In this document: piece after piece, positions 24,147 through 33,892 of the stretch
Layout of the letters: the number at the start of each line of letters is the position of its first letter
How positions within the stretch are numbered: position 1 is the stretch's first letter
NCBI GenBank assembly: GCA_009363875.1
Contig: CM018687.1
Location: forward strand, 20,894,764-20,958,763
Source of the DNA: Mikania micrantha
Taxonomy: Eukaryota > Streptophyta > Magnoliopsida > Asterales > Asteraceae
Reading direction: 5' to 3'
Length of the DNA stretch: 64,000 nt
The notes under the pieces: model-generated
What the model saw: only the letters and a program-made list of their open reading frames with translations
What the model was told of the DNA's origin: nothing
The model's database searches: none
Translations under genes and position numbers: made by a program

Positions 24147-25955
24147 ATGTTTTGAAGGCTTACATAAAGGTGCAGCTCATATGTCATACGAAGACTCAAC
24201 AAGTTTACTTGCATAAAATATTTTAGAAATCAAGGTTAAATGAAAACCAATATTACATACACTATACCTCTCCTGCTTCAGATAATTTTCTTCTTGTACA
24301 ACGCACATGATGTGATTCATCAACAATCAATACAGCCCATTTTTGCTTTAATATGCTCTTCTTCAATATGTGCATCATTGTATAAGATATGACAACAACT
24401 TTTGGAGACCTTGCTAAGTTTTCAGGATTGTTTACATGACCAAAAACTGGTGATGACGTAATCAAAGAGGCAAAACATCAGCTATTATAAGTTGTTCAAA
24501 AAGTATGGTTCTTAATAATGCTAAATGCGGTATGTACTAATAGTACCATTCGGCGCATGCAGAGAATAACAAAATATACATTTGCATCAGCTTAAACAAT
24601 TTAGGTCACTATCAATTTTGGTAATCTCATTATCTTTATGCTAGATTTAAATTCTTAACTACCATGGAATTAATTAAAAACTTAAAACATAATAATAAGA
24701 TATCCCCTAAGTCAAGAAAAATACCAAGATGGATATCAGAGGGCAAACAAGATGGAAGCCAATGCTCCAATTCCTCTGCCCACGTATATCTCAAAATAGC
24801 CGGGCAAACAACAAGTATTGGACCTTCATTCATGAAACAGCTTGCAATTGCAAGGGCCTGAAAACAAAAGCTAAAGTTAGTGTGACAGGATTCATTGAAC
24901 AGGATGATCAGTATATTTATTATATTAAAATACTATTTGTCATATAGCATTCACCTGAAGTGTTTTCCCTAGCCCCATCTCATCAGCAATGAGACACCGG
25001 CCACCCCTACGCAATCCAAACTTCACACCTTCAATTTGGAAGGGGAGCAATACCTCCAACAGAGACTTTGGAAGTTCTCCCATTAATTCATCTACTCTCT
25101 CATCAGATAAATGTTCTGGCCTGCAGGGTTCCCATCTCCCCTCAACATAAGAACGAGACAATACGCTTACAGCTCTTCGTGTTACATATGGGATATCTTC
25201 ATAATTAATGTGTTCAGTCTTCAATGCCTTGACAACTGCATCATAATCTTTGAGATTGAAAACACAAGCCTCTCCACCAACATTGGTTTGTGTGTAATGT
25301 GATGGAACCACCTGTAATACAAATGTTGGGTATCTCAACACACACTAAAGCACAGAAAAAAGCAGTGAATCGACACAAGAGAATTAATATGGTTTGATTA
25401 GTGTGAATTACATCCACAGGCTGCAAGGAATTATAATCTATTAAGTTGCAGAAGATAATGCGTAAATAAATGATATATGGGGACTAATCTAGGGTTAGCC
25501 ACTAAGAATGTTGGGTATTATGTGAACCAAAGACAGTAAATTGTACCAATTCAAGCCTTCAAGGTTTCAACTTTTAAACAGCATGTTATAATCACAGTGA
25601 GAGCAAGATCATAAAGCACAGGTTATGACATCATAAATTTAACATTTATACATAGATTAAAAAACGTAAACTACGGGTACTTATAATCTATCCATCAATT
25701 GAAAGTATCCGGTTAAGAACATACATTTGGGAGGCACTCGCTTAATTTTTCGAAGCAAGCGGCTTCTCCGGGAAACGTGCAACCATCAACGGGAAAGGGC
25801 TTGACGGAGAACGAATCCGGGGAAGAAATCTCGATTCGAACCATGAATTTTTGGGAAGAGGCCTTCTGACACTTGACTGGCTTCAAGAATTCGTCGGTGC
25901 CGTCATCTCCCGGTGCCTTGCGCTTCGCTTCGGCGGCAAGAGGGCGTGCTTCCAT
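6939..25955 (-). CDS. SNF2 helicase with C-terminal HNH nuclease (ZRANB3-like), 22 exons
   Basis: Exons, 5' to 3': 25955-25725, 25311-24955, 24857-24725, 24446-24268, 22958-22885, 22724-22689, 22599-22509, 21522-21463, 20976-20793, 20221-20028, 19806-19702, 19451-19341, 18658-18593, 18508-18410, 15930-15703, 15179-14961, 11058-10750, 10668-10490, 10122-10020, 9656-9511, 9410-9331, 7135-6939. All join in phase to about 1126 residues. Visible motifs are Walker A DEMGLGKT (187-194), DESHH (283-287), SGTP (318-321), motif V GSSGLDLSAAQ (559-569) and motif VI RAHRRGQ (589-595). The C-terminus has CxxC pairs (944/947, 996/999) and an HNH core (D1052-H1053 to C1073-x2-C1076-H1077). Family knowledge: ATP-dependent annealing helicase and structure-specific nuclease acting in the nucleus at stalled replication forks; the Arabidopsis relative (At5g07810) is similar in length. 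Exon 11 uses a GC donor. The exon 15 donor and any missed exon in intron 14 are the weakest points. Confidence 0.88.
7136..9330 (-). other. intron 21 of the helicase gene, with unidentified inserted sequence
   Basis: This 2.2-kb intron splits the HNH domain between YRGGG and ECRLEN. It holds a SINE-like copy (8504-8640), a stretch at 7660-7760 resembling a short leader exon and donor, a pol III B-box-like word (7844-7854), and a 69-codon open frame (8352-8143, minus) that matches nothing I recognise. Confidence 0.6.
8504..8640 (+). mobile_element. SINE-like repeat (copy 1), intron 21
   Basis: It contains the module GCAGCCTCTCTA, then GTAAGGTTTG, CCCACT...GTGGGATT and a TTGTTGT end. This is the 3' half of a TTG-ended, tRNA-derived plant SINE type. 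Related copies lie at 11262, 14166, 19105 and 23950. The exact SINE family is uncertain. Confidence 0.55.
9739..9984. mobile_element. foldback MITE, family M1 (copy 2), intron 19
   Basis: This is a near-perfect hairpin. The arm starting AGGGATTAAATCCTATGAAA pairs with the arm ending TTTCATAGGATTCATTCCCT, and both carry AATAAATATGTGGTCCACAT or its mirror. It is bounded on both sides by (TA)n, and the right TA tract starts a few bases from the donor of exon 19 (10020). Confidence 0.85.
11262..11390 (-). mobile_element. SINE-like repeat (copy 2), intron 16
   Basis: Reverse-oriented copy of the 8504 module: the minus strand runs from GGGGGTCTCTTATGAAGC through TACCTCATTGGGGTAGGGTC to the GGGATTTTATTGGG end. 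It lies beside the hAT element at 11422. Confidence 0.5.
11422..11924 (+). mobile_element. non-autonomous hAT element with perfect 8-bp target duplication
   Basis: CAAACAAC occurs directly before (11414-11421) and after (11925-11932) the element. The ends CAGTGTTGTAAAAATCG and the mirrored CATTGTTGGAGAAATTGC are imperfect terminal inverted repeats. Subterminal GATTAATC and CTAGTCGG motifs repeat inside. The 503-bp interior has no long ORF. Its 3' 180 bp resemble the 3' part of the transposase-bearing element ending at 14637, so they are one family. Confidence 0.85.
12200..12345 (-). pseudogene. possible LINE reverse-transcriptase C-terminal remnant
   Basis: Read on the minus strand, one frame gives RLTWEEQICQDLLELHLPDM followed by SSWRRRIKAKMNRL. 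This resembles the short C-terminal tail of plant LINE-type RT proteins (TWxEQ...DLxxL...WRRRI). It is a fragment only. Confidence 0.35.
12943..14128 (+). pseudogene. 5'-truncated hAT (DUF659-type) transposase
   Basis: Three exon-like blocks join in frame: about 12943-13418, 13492-13610 and 13706-14128, with GT-AG borders. The first has FWSGV...LKIFAPLVKVLR and MGFIYGELEKAK, the standard hAT RNase H-like region. The second has NWWETYG and SSSGCERNWS, and the third KKRNRLDPTKLNDLVFV; both belong to the C-terminal hAT dimerisation domain. An acidic tail follows. The BED finger and N-terminal half are absent, so no active enzyme is expected. It lies antisense in intron 16 of the helicase gene. 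Confidence 0.8.
14166..14300 (-). mobile_element. SINE-like repeat (copy 3) inside the hAT element
   Basis: Reverse-oriented copy of the same module: GGTAAGGTTTGTATCTATCC on the minus strand and the TACTGGGTAAGGTGGTTGT end. It is nested in the transposon's 3' region. Confidence 0.55.
15215..15633 (-). mobile_element. degenerate non-autonomous hAT copy, intron 15
   Basis: GGATTTTACAACACTG at 15618-15633 is an end of the same hAT family. About 15259-15330 matches the inverted 3' subterminal region of the 14637 element (GACTAGGGATTAAT..., TAATTTTTCAAAATTATATA). The left terminus is decayed and no target duplication is visible. Confidence 0.55.
16619..17475. mobile_element. foldback MITE, family M3 (copy 1), split by later insertions
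   Basis: It matches the cleaner copy at 57105-57530 in reverse orientation. Shared words include GGTTCCCTAAAAA, AAACCAACCCAAACAAACTC, CTTGTCGAACCCTAAA and, at the far end, AGCCTTCTTAGGCAAAATA then TTTTTATTTGATC. It is interrupted by a solo LTR (16787-17055) and probably by a second unidentified segment (about 17215-17440). Confidence 0.7.
16787..17055. mobile_element. solo LTR with 5-bp target duplication
   Basis: The 269-bp unit starts TGTTAGGAATC and ends CATAACCTAACA, flanked on both sides by GATAA. The phrase GACCTACGTCCACGGG is typical of short Copia or TRIM-type LTRs in plants. It sits inside the M3 MITE in intron 14. Confidence 0.85.
17491..17903 (+). mobile_element. short non-autonomous Helitron, intron 14
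   Basis: The 5' end TCTATATCTATGCTACTATA resembles that of the element at 59814. The 3' end has a short stem (CCACATTGCACAGG) followed by CTAG and a T. No ORF is present. There is no target duplication, as expected for Helitrons. Confidence 0.5.
17945..18164. mobile_element. foldback MITE, family M4, intron 14
   Basis: This is a nearly complete inverted repeat. CCTTATTGCGTTAACCGAAT mirrors ATTCAATTAACGCAATAAA, and AAATCTAAAGGTGTAGGTTT mirrors AACTTACACCTTTAGATTT. It is bounded by (GT)n on the left and (TA)n on the right. Confidence 0.8.
19105..19240 (+). mobile_element. SINE-like repeat (copy 4), intron 12
   Basis: TTCAGAAGCAACCTTTTTA, then GGATAGGGGTAAGGTTTGCC, then a (CA)n tract and GTAGGGCTTCACTGTGT follow the layout of the 8504 copy, but are more diverged. 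Confidence 0.45.
19700..19701 (-). other. non-canonical GC splice donor of intron 11
   Basis: On the minus strand exon 11 ends ...AAAGAG and is followed by GCATGT. Only this GC donor keeps the frame into exon 12 (SKE then VKIAL). The nearby GTAAAG donor would give a phase-1 junction and an immediate stop. The intron ends in a normal CAG. Confidence 0.75.
21720..22487. mobile_element. hAT-like element with perfect TIRs and 8-bp TSD, intron 7
   Basis: The termini CATAGTTACC and GGTAACTATG are perfect 10-bp inverted repeats, flanked by CTTAGGAC on both sides (21712-21719 and 22488-22495). The 768-bp interior has no long ORF. It includes gene-leader-like sequence (AACCCTAAAAAG, then ACAG followed by GTAAGTCTTCATC). 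The right duplication starts only 21 bases past the end of exon 7 (22509). Confidence 0.85.
23950..24055 (-). mobile_element. SINE-like repeat (copy 5), intron 4
   Basis: The minus strand runs GAAGTAGCCTTTCTACCCTT, GGGGTAAGGTTTGTTTTC and GAGACCCTACTTTTAAGTGG, with GACTTCACTGTGT at the end. A 41-base A tract (24104-24144) follows about 50 bases away. Confidence 0.5.
24104..24144 (+). repeat. 41-base poly(A) tract, intron 4
   Basis: An uninterrupted A run follows ATATAACGC. Read with the minus-strand gene it is a T tract. It could mark a retroposed end or be simple slippage; its length may be unreliable in assembly. Confidence 0.8.
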
Positions 25956-25994
25956 TCGCCACTGTCTGATTTTCGGGCGGCTTCCCCTTTCTCG

Positions 25995-26003
25995 TTAGGG
26001 TTT
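25995..26003 (-). promoter_or_regulatory. telo-box in the helicase promoter or 5' UTR
   Basis: The minus strand reads AAACCCTAA exactly, about 40 bases upstream of the start codon. Telo-boxes are common in promoters and leaders of plant genes active in dividing cells. Confidence 0.5.
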
Positions 26004-26024
26004 CAAACCAGTGAGATTGTATAA

Positions 26025-26032
26025 GCGGGAAA
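26025..26032 (-). promoter_or_regulatory. E2F-type site upstream of the helicase gene
   Basis: The minus strand reads TTTCCCGC, the canonical plant E2F/DP site, about 70 bases upstream of the ATG and next to the telo-box. E2F control would fit S-phase expression of a replication-fork repair enzyme. Binding is inferred. Confidence 0.5.
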
Positions 26033-26040
26033 ATGGACTA

Positions 26041-26740
26041 CCTGCAAATGTCAGTAAAAAAGAACCTGATATTTCAAACAAAGGAGAGCAAACTATGGTC
26101 ATTTTGAATATATAAAATTTATGATATTAAATTAAAAACTTATGAATATTCTATTAGATATTTTATTTATTTTTTTATAAAACATATCTCAAAAAGTTTA
26201 AATCTTAAGACTAATTAGAGTTCTATTATAATAATGAGATCTTATTATAAATTTTTGCATTTAAATTATAAACATTTAATTATGAAATAATGTTAAAATA
26301 GTATTTATACTTTTAAATATTACATTTATTAAAGTTGGTTATTAAATTTAACTTTTGTAACCTCTTTGAAATCATAATATATATATTCAAAGTAATATTT
26401 TATCAAATCTATTTTCAATGGAATAACTATATATAAACTTTTATAAACAAACTATTATGTATTATTATTTGATTATAATTTGTTTAAACTAGAAACAATC
26501 TTAGGATTTAATAAGGAAAACTATTTTTTAAAATTTGTGTTATCATTATTATTTTAACTTTTTGATTATTAGTCAAAAATCATTTTACACATATAATTAT
26601 CTAATTCAAATCATAAACTTTAAAGGATTTATATGAGATTATACTTTTAAAATTCTTTTGAACAAACTCATTTGTAAACATTCAAATAAGGAATATAATT
26701 ACACCATTTTAGTTGTATTATAAATTACATAGAAAACATA
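26041..26740. other. very AT-rich intergenic sequence upstream of the helicase gene
   Basis: No ORF, RNA gene or clear transposon end was seen. Beyond the E2F-type and telo-box motifs close to the gene, I can point to no regulatory feature. Confidence 0.5.
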
Positions 26741-27556
26741 ACTGCATTATCTTATACTTGATTGAACTATACAGGTTAACTTGAATTGTGTTGGATATTG
26801 CTTGAACTACACACTTGGCATCATTTATTTGCAAACTAGATCATCAATCAAGGTGAGTCTTTATAGCCCATTTTTTACTTGTTTTAAAGTTTAAGGGGTG
26901 AAACATGTCAACTTTGAACTTAGCTTTAACTTAAGTACATGTGAACTTAGCTTAATGGCCTTGGCTTTAGTAAACTTTAGTTTTGAACTTGCATATATCA
27001 CAACTTAACTATTTAGTAACAATAATAGATCTATGGGACCGACCATCCCACCGATGTTTGATTTACCCTTCGGAAGAGGCCCACGATGATTGTTTACTAC
27101 TTCGGCATTGTTAGGATTGCTAGCTTGGTCTAACTTTATCTATTTGAACTTTATTGATCTGCTTGTACATGCTTTGTTCATTATGTTTTAATCATTATGC
27201 TTAGATATCACATGTGACAACTTATCTTTTCTCAAACTATTTTTGTTGTGAGTGTTTAAACATACGAAACTCACCAACTTTATAGTTGACATTTTTGTTT
27301 AAACATATTTTAGTTAGAAATGCTACTTAAGGATTGCTAGAAATTTGGACCTAGTTATTTATTTTTTTTAGTTTTATTAGACTTTGAATTTAAGACTTAG
27401 TATATCATTTCATGTTGTATTGGATTATGTTTTGGATTGGATGTGTGTTTGAATTTCTTTTCATTAAATGTTTAATTATTTACATTAAACACCATGTGCT
27501 TTGAACAATCTACACTTCGTGACCTCGATGTTTCCTCCATTGGTCAGGGTGTTATA
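26741..27556 (+). mobile_element. truncated Ty3/gypsy-type LTR, 3' part
   Basis: The layout (CAAGGTGAGT, then GACCGACCATCCCACCGATG, and an end GGTCAGGGTGTTATAG) resembles the 3' portion of the long LTR ending at 42589 (CACGGTGAGT, GACGGAATGCCGACATATGG). No primer-binding site follows, so it is a fragment. Confidence 0.45.
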
Positions 27557-28270
27557 GTAGGTAGCAAAAACCGCGGTGATCACGGTGGGGTGGTGGCGTT
27601 CGCGGTGGGTGCAACATTGGTGGTGGCTGGCGGTGGCGGGTGACGATGTTCATGGGTGGTGGTGGGTGATAGATTGGGTAAAGGGTAAAGAGTGGGGATA
27701 AATTTTTAATTTTATGCCAATAAGTCATATGTCATTCTAAAAAGACGTAATTTTTAACTTCTGAAAAATAATTTATTGCTCTTTTGCAAAAAGTCATTCA
27801 TAAAAGTCATTTTAGTTTTACTAAACAGTTTTTTAACTTATTAGTTTTTCAAAAAGTTACAAGTCAATAAGTCATTTTAGAATAAAATCCCAAACATGCC
27901 CTAGATCTTTGTGCTTTAATTTATTTGTCTTATATAGTATTCTATTCGCTTCCACTTTAAATAAAAATAAGATTGATTTTATTAAAATACAAGTCGTAAA
28001 GAAAAAAAAATTATATCTTAAAAAAACACAAAGCAAATAAATTAGTGCAATCTGAATAACGTAAAAAATTTGCACATAACCGTCATAAACCACCAAAAAC
28101 AAAGGTAGTTGTTGGAAAGCACCGACAAACTAATCTTTGAAGGCCGTTGTAGTTGTAATCATCAAAAACCACCGCAACCAACGAAAACTACCGTAGCCAT
28201 TGCAAACCCCGTAACCATTAGATTCCTCCCCAACCACCATTTTCTTAACGGTCCAGATCTTGTATTAAGA
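27557..28270. repeat. GGT-rich block, AAGTCATT repeats and a CCA-rich block
   Basis: 27570-27660 is GGTGG-rich and 28080-28230 is ACCACC-rich. Between them, ATAAGTCAT-type words recur (27718-27880), suggesting a decayed MITE. There is no convincing coding sequence. Confidence 0.35.
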
Positions 28271-31200
28271 TGTCACACCCCGAGCGGGCAGGCTGGATCG
28301 ACTTTCCCGTTGGGCGGAAGGTTCTCAGGGCGCGATATCATTTGATAATCAAAATGATCAGATTGTTTGCATAGCACATGATATAATAATGAGAAATGCT
28401 AACATGACAATGACATAGAATTACAAAGTTAAATTACATTGTTTCTTCATAATTTAACTAAGTAGATCTAATCGAAAGAATCAATGAGTTTCTATCTTGT
28501 AACTGTACAAGATCTTCAAAAGATGATTCATTGTTTTGTCATTCCAAAAGTATGTTCAACACAAAATGTAGCTAGGTCTTCTAAAAGTCCTCTAGCTATG
28601 TTCTTGATTACTGGCGACTACACATGTTCATGACCTGAGAAAACATGCATTTAAACAAAGTCAACACTAGGTTGGTGAGTTCATAAGTTTGATAATTGAA
28701 AACCTTGAATTGTTCACATACACAGTCACAAATGTCATACATGATACTTGCAAATTGTTTGATTCACCCGTTCACACAATGGCCTCTCCATAGTTATAAT
28801 CACAAGTAGTGTCTCATCCTATTAGATATGCTTATATATAGGGCATATGTAGGGGAACAAGCCCCAGCCAACATCCCATCACATACCTAATAGAACTTAA
28901 CACCACTTGCAGTAACACTATAGACACCCATTATCATTTCACCTATTCATCCCATTTGATATTCATCTGTTGTATCATTCGTAGAATAATATGTTGAGAG
29001 AGGTTTAGTTATCAAACCGAAGCATTGATACACCCTCATAGTATTAAGGAAGTTATATTAATTTAATATGATCCTTGTTATTATTCTATTTCTTGTGGGG
29101 TTAACTATTAATCACTTTTAATAATAAGAGTGTTAGTTAACCAATTGATAATTGTTCTCAACTTGAAGTGCACAGAGCCTAAAAGGAATCCATTGCAATC
29201 CTCACGTAATCAGATTACAATGCATCCGATTTACCTCTACCACTTTGAATTACTGTAGACCTCATCGAAACTGTTACTAGTAATATGACATGAGAGAAAA
29301 TAAATTCCTCTGCCTACTAGTCAACAGTAAACAATGGATTGATTACAATTATCACTGCAGATTTATATCACCATGTGTCGCTTACCAGACCCTGACTGTT
29401 CGTTGCCTTGTCACCGGTCATATGTTACCGACCAATGATAAATACGATCAACATACCAGCCCTACAAGCTGGAGGTTTGTCAAACCTATGGTACCACTAT
29501 GTTATCGTCGGTTTAGTCACATCAAACTAACTGGTCAGCGATTTGTGTGAGGGACTTACAATGATTAACTTGAATACATGGCACATGATTAAAATGATAT
29601 AATACAGACAGTTCAATAGTAATCAATTGTATTGTGTTCACCAATGATGTTTGTTCTCAATGTTGTGTGTTCTTGTTGTTGTTAACAAAGTTATATAAGA
29701 TCTTGTCTTATTATACATTCTTAATTGTTGTGTGAATGATGTTTTTATCATGAAGTACGTTATCATGATTATCATTCTTGTTGTTCCATATGGTCACCCT
29801 GTTGTCACTACATTGTTGTAAGAACTAGTCTTACTACACTTAGTCGACTCAGGTGGTGGATGATACTTGTTTTGTGTTCTCTTGTAGTTTGCACCGAGTT
29901 GTAAGCTGAGTGTTATAAGAACTTGTTCTATTATACTTAGCTAACTCCGGTGGTGAATGATATTAGGAGGATATATTATCCTCATATCATTCTTATTTGT
30001 TGTTGTTGTTGTCAGCATGTTAACCTGTGATAATCTCATTATTCGTTCTTGTAAGAATAATCAATTGTTATAAGATAGAATCTTATAACTACATTATTCT
30101 ATTGTGTTGATGATTCATGAAGCTACATTATCATGTTTCATCTTAGTTGTCTCTATCATGTTATGATCATATAAGCATGCATACAATGATAAGCGATAAT
30201 AAGTTAAGCAATATTATCTAAATCAAAGTAAAAGCAATATGCTGAACTAAAAATTTTAAATAAATAAAAGATTTAGCATGTTTCTCAGCCTCGAGAGTTT
30301 AAAAATCAGTTAATGATTAAAAAAAGGGGCATATGAACTCACGTTGCTGTTGATGTGGTTGACTAAGTCTAAACAAGAATGCATGAGCTCTTTGTGGTAC
30401 TTGTTGTAATGTTCACGATCCTGTATTGATTTCATGTTGTTTGTAACTTGTAAGCATAAGTCTTTGAGCATGTGGTTGTGTGTGTGTGTGTTTGTGTTAG
30501 CCCTAAAGTTGGCTAACACTTACCGGTCTTGGTCATCATTTATCCCTTGTTTTAATGGTTATAGATCACATTAACACTCAATCAAATTAGATTGAATTTA
30601 ATATAGATCGTTATGTATTATTGTTTGACTTGATATGATCTGTATCCTGATGTGTAGCCTTGAAGCTATTATAGTTCATAACTACAAAACTTAAATTTTA
30701 GTTTTAAAATGTTATCTTGTGAGGACTTGAATAGATTTTTACATAGTTAGTAAATAACTATGAAGTTATCCTTGTGAAACTTAATGTTTTAGGTATTATG
30801 AAGGCGTTAAGTCCCAATTTATGCCACCTTTGTAGTAAAATTTCATGCATGGTTATCAACAAAAATGTGTTTGTTAAATCATTAGTTAGGTGAGTCGAAC
30901 CACTTTACGGGCCGAGAAATCAATTGGGCCGAATGTTCTGTGGGCTAAACCAATTAAGATGTGGGCCAATTAGTTGGGCCGAATAGATGGTGTTGGGCCG
31001 AACTAATGATCCCGAGCCCATCTAACAACCCTGGGCCGAATGAGAAACTCCTGGGCCGAATGAGAAACTCCTGGGCCGAAGCAAGGAGATGGGCCGAAGT
31101 TGTCGTTTGGGCCGGTTAGTTTGAGCCAAATGCTAGCATGTGGTGTGTATGTTGTCCGGTTTAATAGAGGGTGATGTTGCTTAGCAATTTCAGTAACGTG

Positions 31201-32225
31201 GGCCGAATGGTTTGATGACCCGATCGAGTGGAAGCATGGCTCTCATTCCAGCGAATCTCGGGGTCCTTTTGGTTGAAGGTTCGGCCCTGTCATGGGTTCG
31301 GCGAACCTTATGGTTTGCTCAAGGGAGGTTCGTTCAACCAGGGTTCGTATGATCAAAGGTTCGGCCAGGGATAGGAGGTTCGTAGCTCCTATGGTTCGGC
31401 TGTTGAGGTTCGATGGATGAAGGGTTCACAGCTGCTAGGTTCGTTGGCAGCAGGTTCGGTCACCCCGTTTGTCCAGCTCCGCCGAGGTTCGGCTGGTAGA
31501 GGTTCGGCCAGCCCAGCTACTTCGCGAACCAGCAACTATTCATCATCCTTTCCATCGAACATCACTTGTTGTTGGGCTGCTTACATGATAGTGTTATGTG
31601 TAGATGTTTTCTCGGAGATGTAGGGTTCGATAGAAGAGTTTGTAACCGGCTAGGGTTGGTGGGTCGAACTAGGGTGACAAAAACCCTAGTTTTCGAGACT
31701 TTGAGACTGATTTTACCTCGGATTTGGCTGGTTTAACTTCCGATCAGTTGTATTTTCAGATAGAGGACGTTTGTAGCTACGTTTGGACACGAAGAACGCG
31801 AGATTTCACCAAGAAATGAGCTAGATCTTGAGGTTTGAAGTTGGAAACTTTAGAGAGAGAGAGAAACCAGATTAGGGTCTTTAGAGAGAGAGAGAGTTGA
31901 AATAAATGAGGTAAATGAACTCATTTAGAGTATATATACTCCGTGCGTGTTCGGGTTCATTTCGTTTGCTCGGTTCGTGTTTTCGTTACGTTTCCGGAAC
32001 GTTAAGCGCGTTTTTTGCAGATTTAAAATAAAAGAATTTGTTTTTAACATTTAAAAGGTTTTAAAGGTTGTGATTCCTAATAAATGTTTTGTATTTATTT
32101 TTCTTATTTTATTATCGTTCGAATCGTTTATCTATTTCGTTTCGTCAGATCGCATCACTTTCGCGCGTATTCGTTCGAATCATCACCAGATCGCGTCACC
32201 GGACTATTAGGTACTGGATGTCACA
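28271..32225 (-). mobile_element. 3.96-kb solo LTR of a Ty3/gypsy element
   Basis: On the plus strand it runs TGTCACACCCCGAGC...GGATGTCACA, with flanks TAAGA and TAAAA (one mismatch, a probable 5-bp duplication). No primer-binding site or purine tract adjoins it, so it is a solo LTR. It matches the start, end and inner order of the 49456-53521 LTR. A minus-strand TATA box (31931-31938) lies beside a conserved block with CGTTACGTTTCCGGAACG, and GGTTCG and GGGCCGAA words are repeated at 30900-31520. Confidence 0.75.
31931..31938 (-). promoter_or_regulatory. TATA box of the solo gypsy LTR
   Basis: GTATATATAC lies about 45 bases downstream (minus strand) of a GC-rich block that is conserved in the second LTR. 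In that second copy the TATA position reads GTATTTAAC, so the promoter core there looks weakened. Confidence 0.45.
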
Positions 32226-32270
32226 TAAAATGATCTCGCTATAAAGATCAATCCTAAAGTCAATTATGGA

Positions 32271-32784
32271 TAGAGGTGTTCATCATGTTGGATTACAAGT
32301 TATTCAATTTATTCAACTCATATAATTCGGATTTGAATTTATTTGCCTCGATCTAAACTTGACCCAAACTATAATTCGGTTCGGATTCGGATAAATTCAA
32401 ACAACCCGAACAATTCTAATTAAGCAGGATAAAAAAACTTCCAATATTTTTCTTTTTTGTCTGTTTATTTTTTTTTGTTCCTAAAATTAAAAAAAAATCA
32501 CTAATTTATATTGATAATAGAACACTTTGAAGTTAAGCTTCAAAAAGGATCATCATTAAATTATTAAAATAAATCCTAGGATTGATTAAAAAAACACGCA
32601 CAACCTGAGCAACCCGAAATTAATAATACTTGAATTTTGAATCCGACTTGAAAATACAAATAGCTAGTTTGGATTCAGATATATCTGACCTAAAAACCCC
32701 AAATTATGATCCGAATCGATTTTTCAATTTTGGATACGATTAAAGTTTTGTTTTTTTTCATATTTCGGTTTTTTGAACACCCTA
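32271..32784. mobile_element. non-autonomous hAT-like element
   Basis: The left end TAGAGGTGTTCA mirrors the right end TGAACACCCTA. The interior has AACCCGAA and GATCCGAAT words near both ends. It is 514 bp with no ORF, and no matching 8-bp flanks were found. Confidence 0.5.
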
Positions 32785-32912
32785 GTTGCGTAGATCAATG
32801 TCAACATAGATAATTATATATAACCACCAATGTGTTTGATATTCATTTGTTTTAACCCTTTTGCATAAAGCAATGTAATCATTTCAATTTATTCAGCTTT
32901 GATAAATAAAAG

Positions 32913-33892
32913 TGTCGGAATAAGGACTGATGATCCAAAAATGCCGAAGAATAAGTGTTGACAAGCAACTACTGGAGAGTAAGTGCTCACAAGTAACTGG
33001 CAAAGGATAACTATTGTCTAGCAAGAGCCAAGGAATAACTGTCGACAAGCAAATTTTAAAGAATAACTGTTGACAAACCATAATTGATGATTGTTCATAA
33101 TTGCCGATGAACAACGATAGATATTCATAATTGTTGTCCAGAAGAATAAGTGACGAACTACAATTGTCGATGAAGACTAACTACTTTCCACTCTTAGTAG
33201 TTATTTAGATAAGTTGTTTTAGTGTGATTAGCACTTGTAATAAGACGTAGTTATAGATCGGTAGTTCTTTGTAAATGTTGTTAAATATCACTTTCACAAT
33301 GATATCAACATTAGGTCATCTTGCATATAAATAGTTTCGGGGTTTTTCCTTCGATAATACTTATTATTGTAATTTGAGAGAGTGATGTTAGTACACCTTG
33401 TGGCAATTGCTTCATTTGATTAAATGAAGATTGAAGCATCAAGACCATGTGTGAAGATAATGCAATTAGATTTTGATTTTAATGTATAAAGTTATTTTCT
33501 TGTATGTTGATTAGTATCGGAACTATTGTGTGTGCCGATATTAGTAGTATCATCATATTGTCTTTGTTGATAATGTTAATATCAAAGAAGATTGTCGATA
33601 CTATTAGTATCAATGCTTTGAAACTAATTGGAGGCATCGATACTAAGTTCTATTTATAGTTTTTATTTATAGTTTTACTGTAATTTTTGAACTTTGAACT
33701 TTACTAAACGCTTGTATTTTCTGAATTCATTGAGCATTAATACAAATGCATTTTTTACAGTTTTTATAGTATCTATTTGTTTATCCTTTCATTCTGATAG
33801 AGATTACAATTGATTGATTAACACACATCTTATTATAATGGATTCCACATTTTATAATATGATCTTAGAAACTCAGGTGATCTAGTGTTACA
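32913..33892 (+). mobile_element. 5' LTR of a Copia-type element
   Basis: It starts TGTCGGAATAAG and ends GTGTTACA. It is followed within 12 bases by a primer-binding site, TGGTATCAAAGCC (33904-33916), complementary to initiator Met tRNA. A TATA box, TATAAATAG, lies at 33326-33334. The start is a best guess from the TG rule. Confidence 0.65.

Noticed and set aside
28109..28345. Open frame crossing the left edge of the solo LTR
   Set aside because: It runs across a transposon boundary and has no protein likeness.
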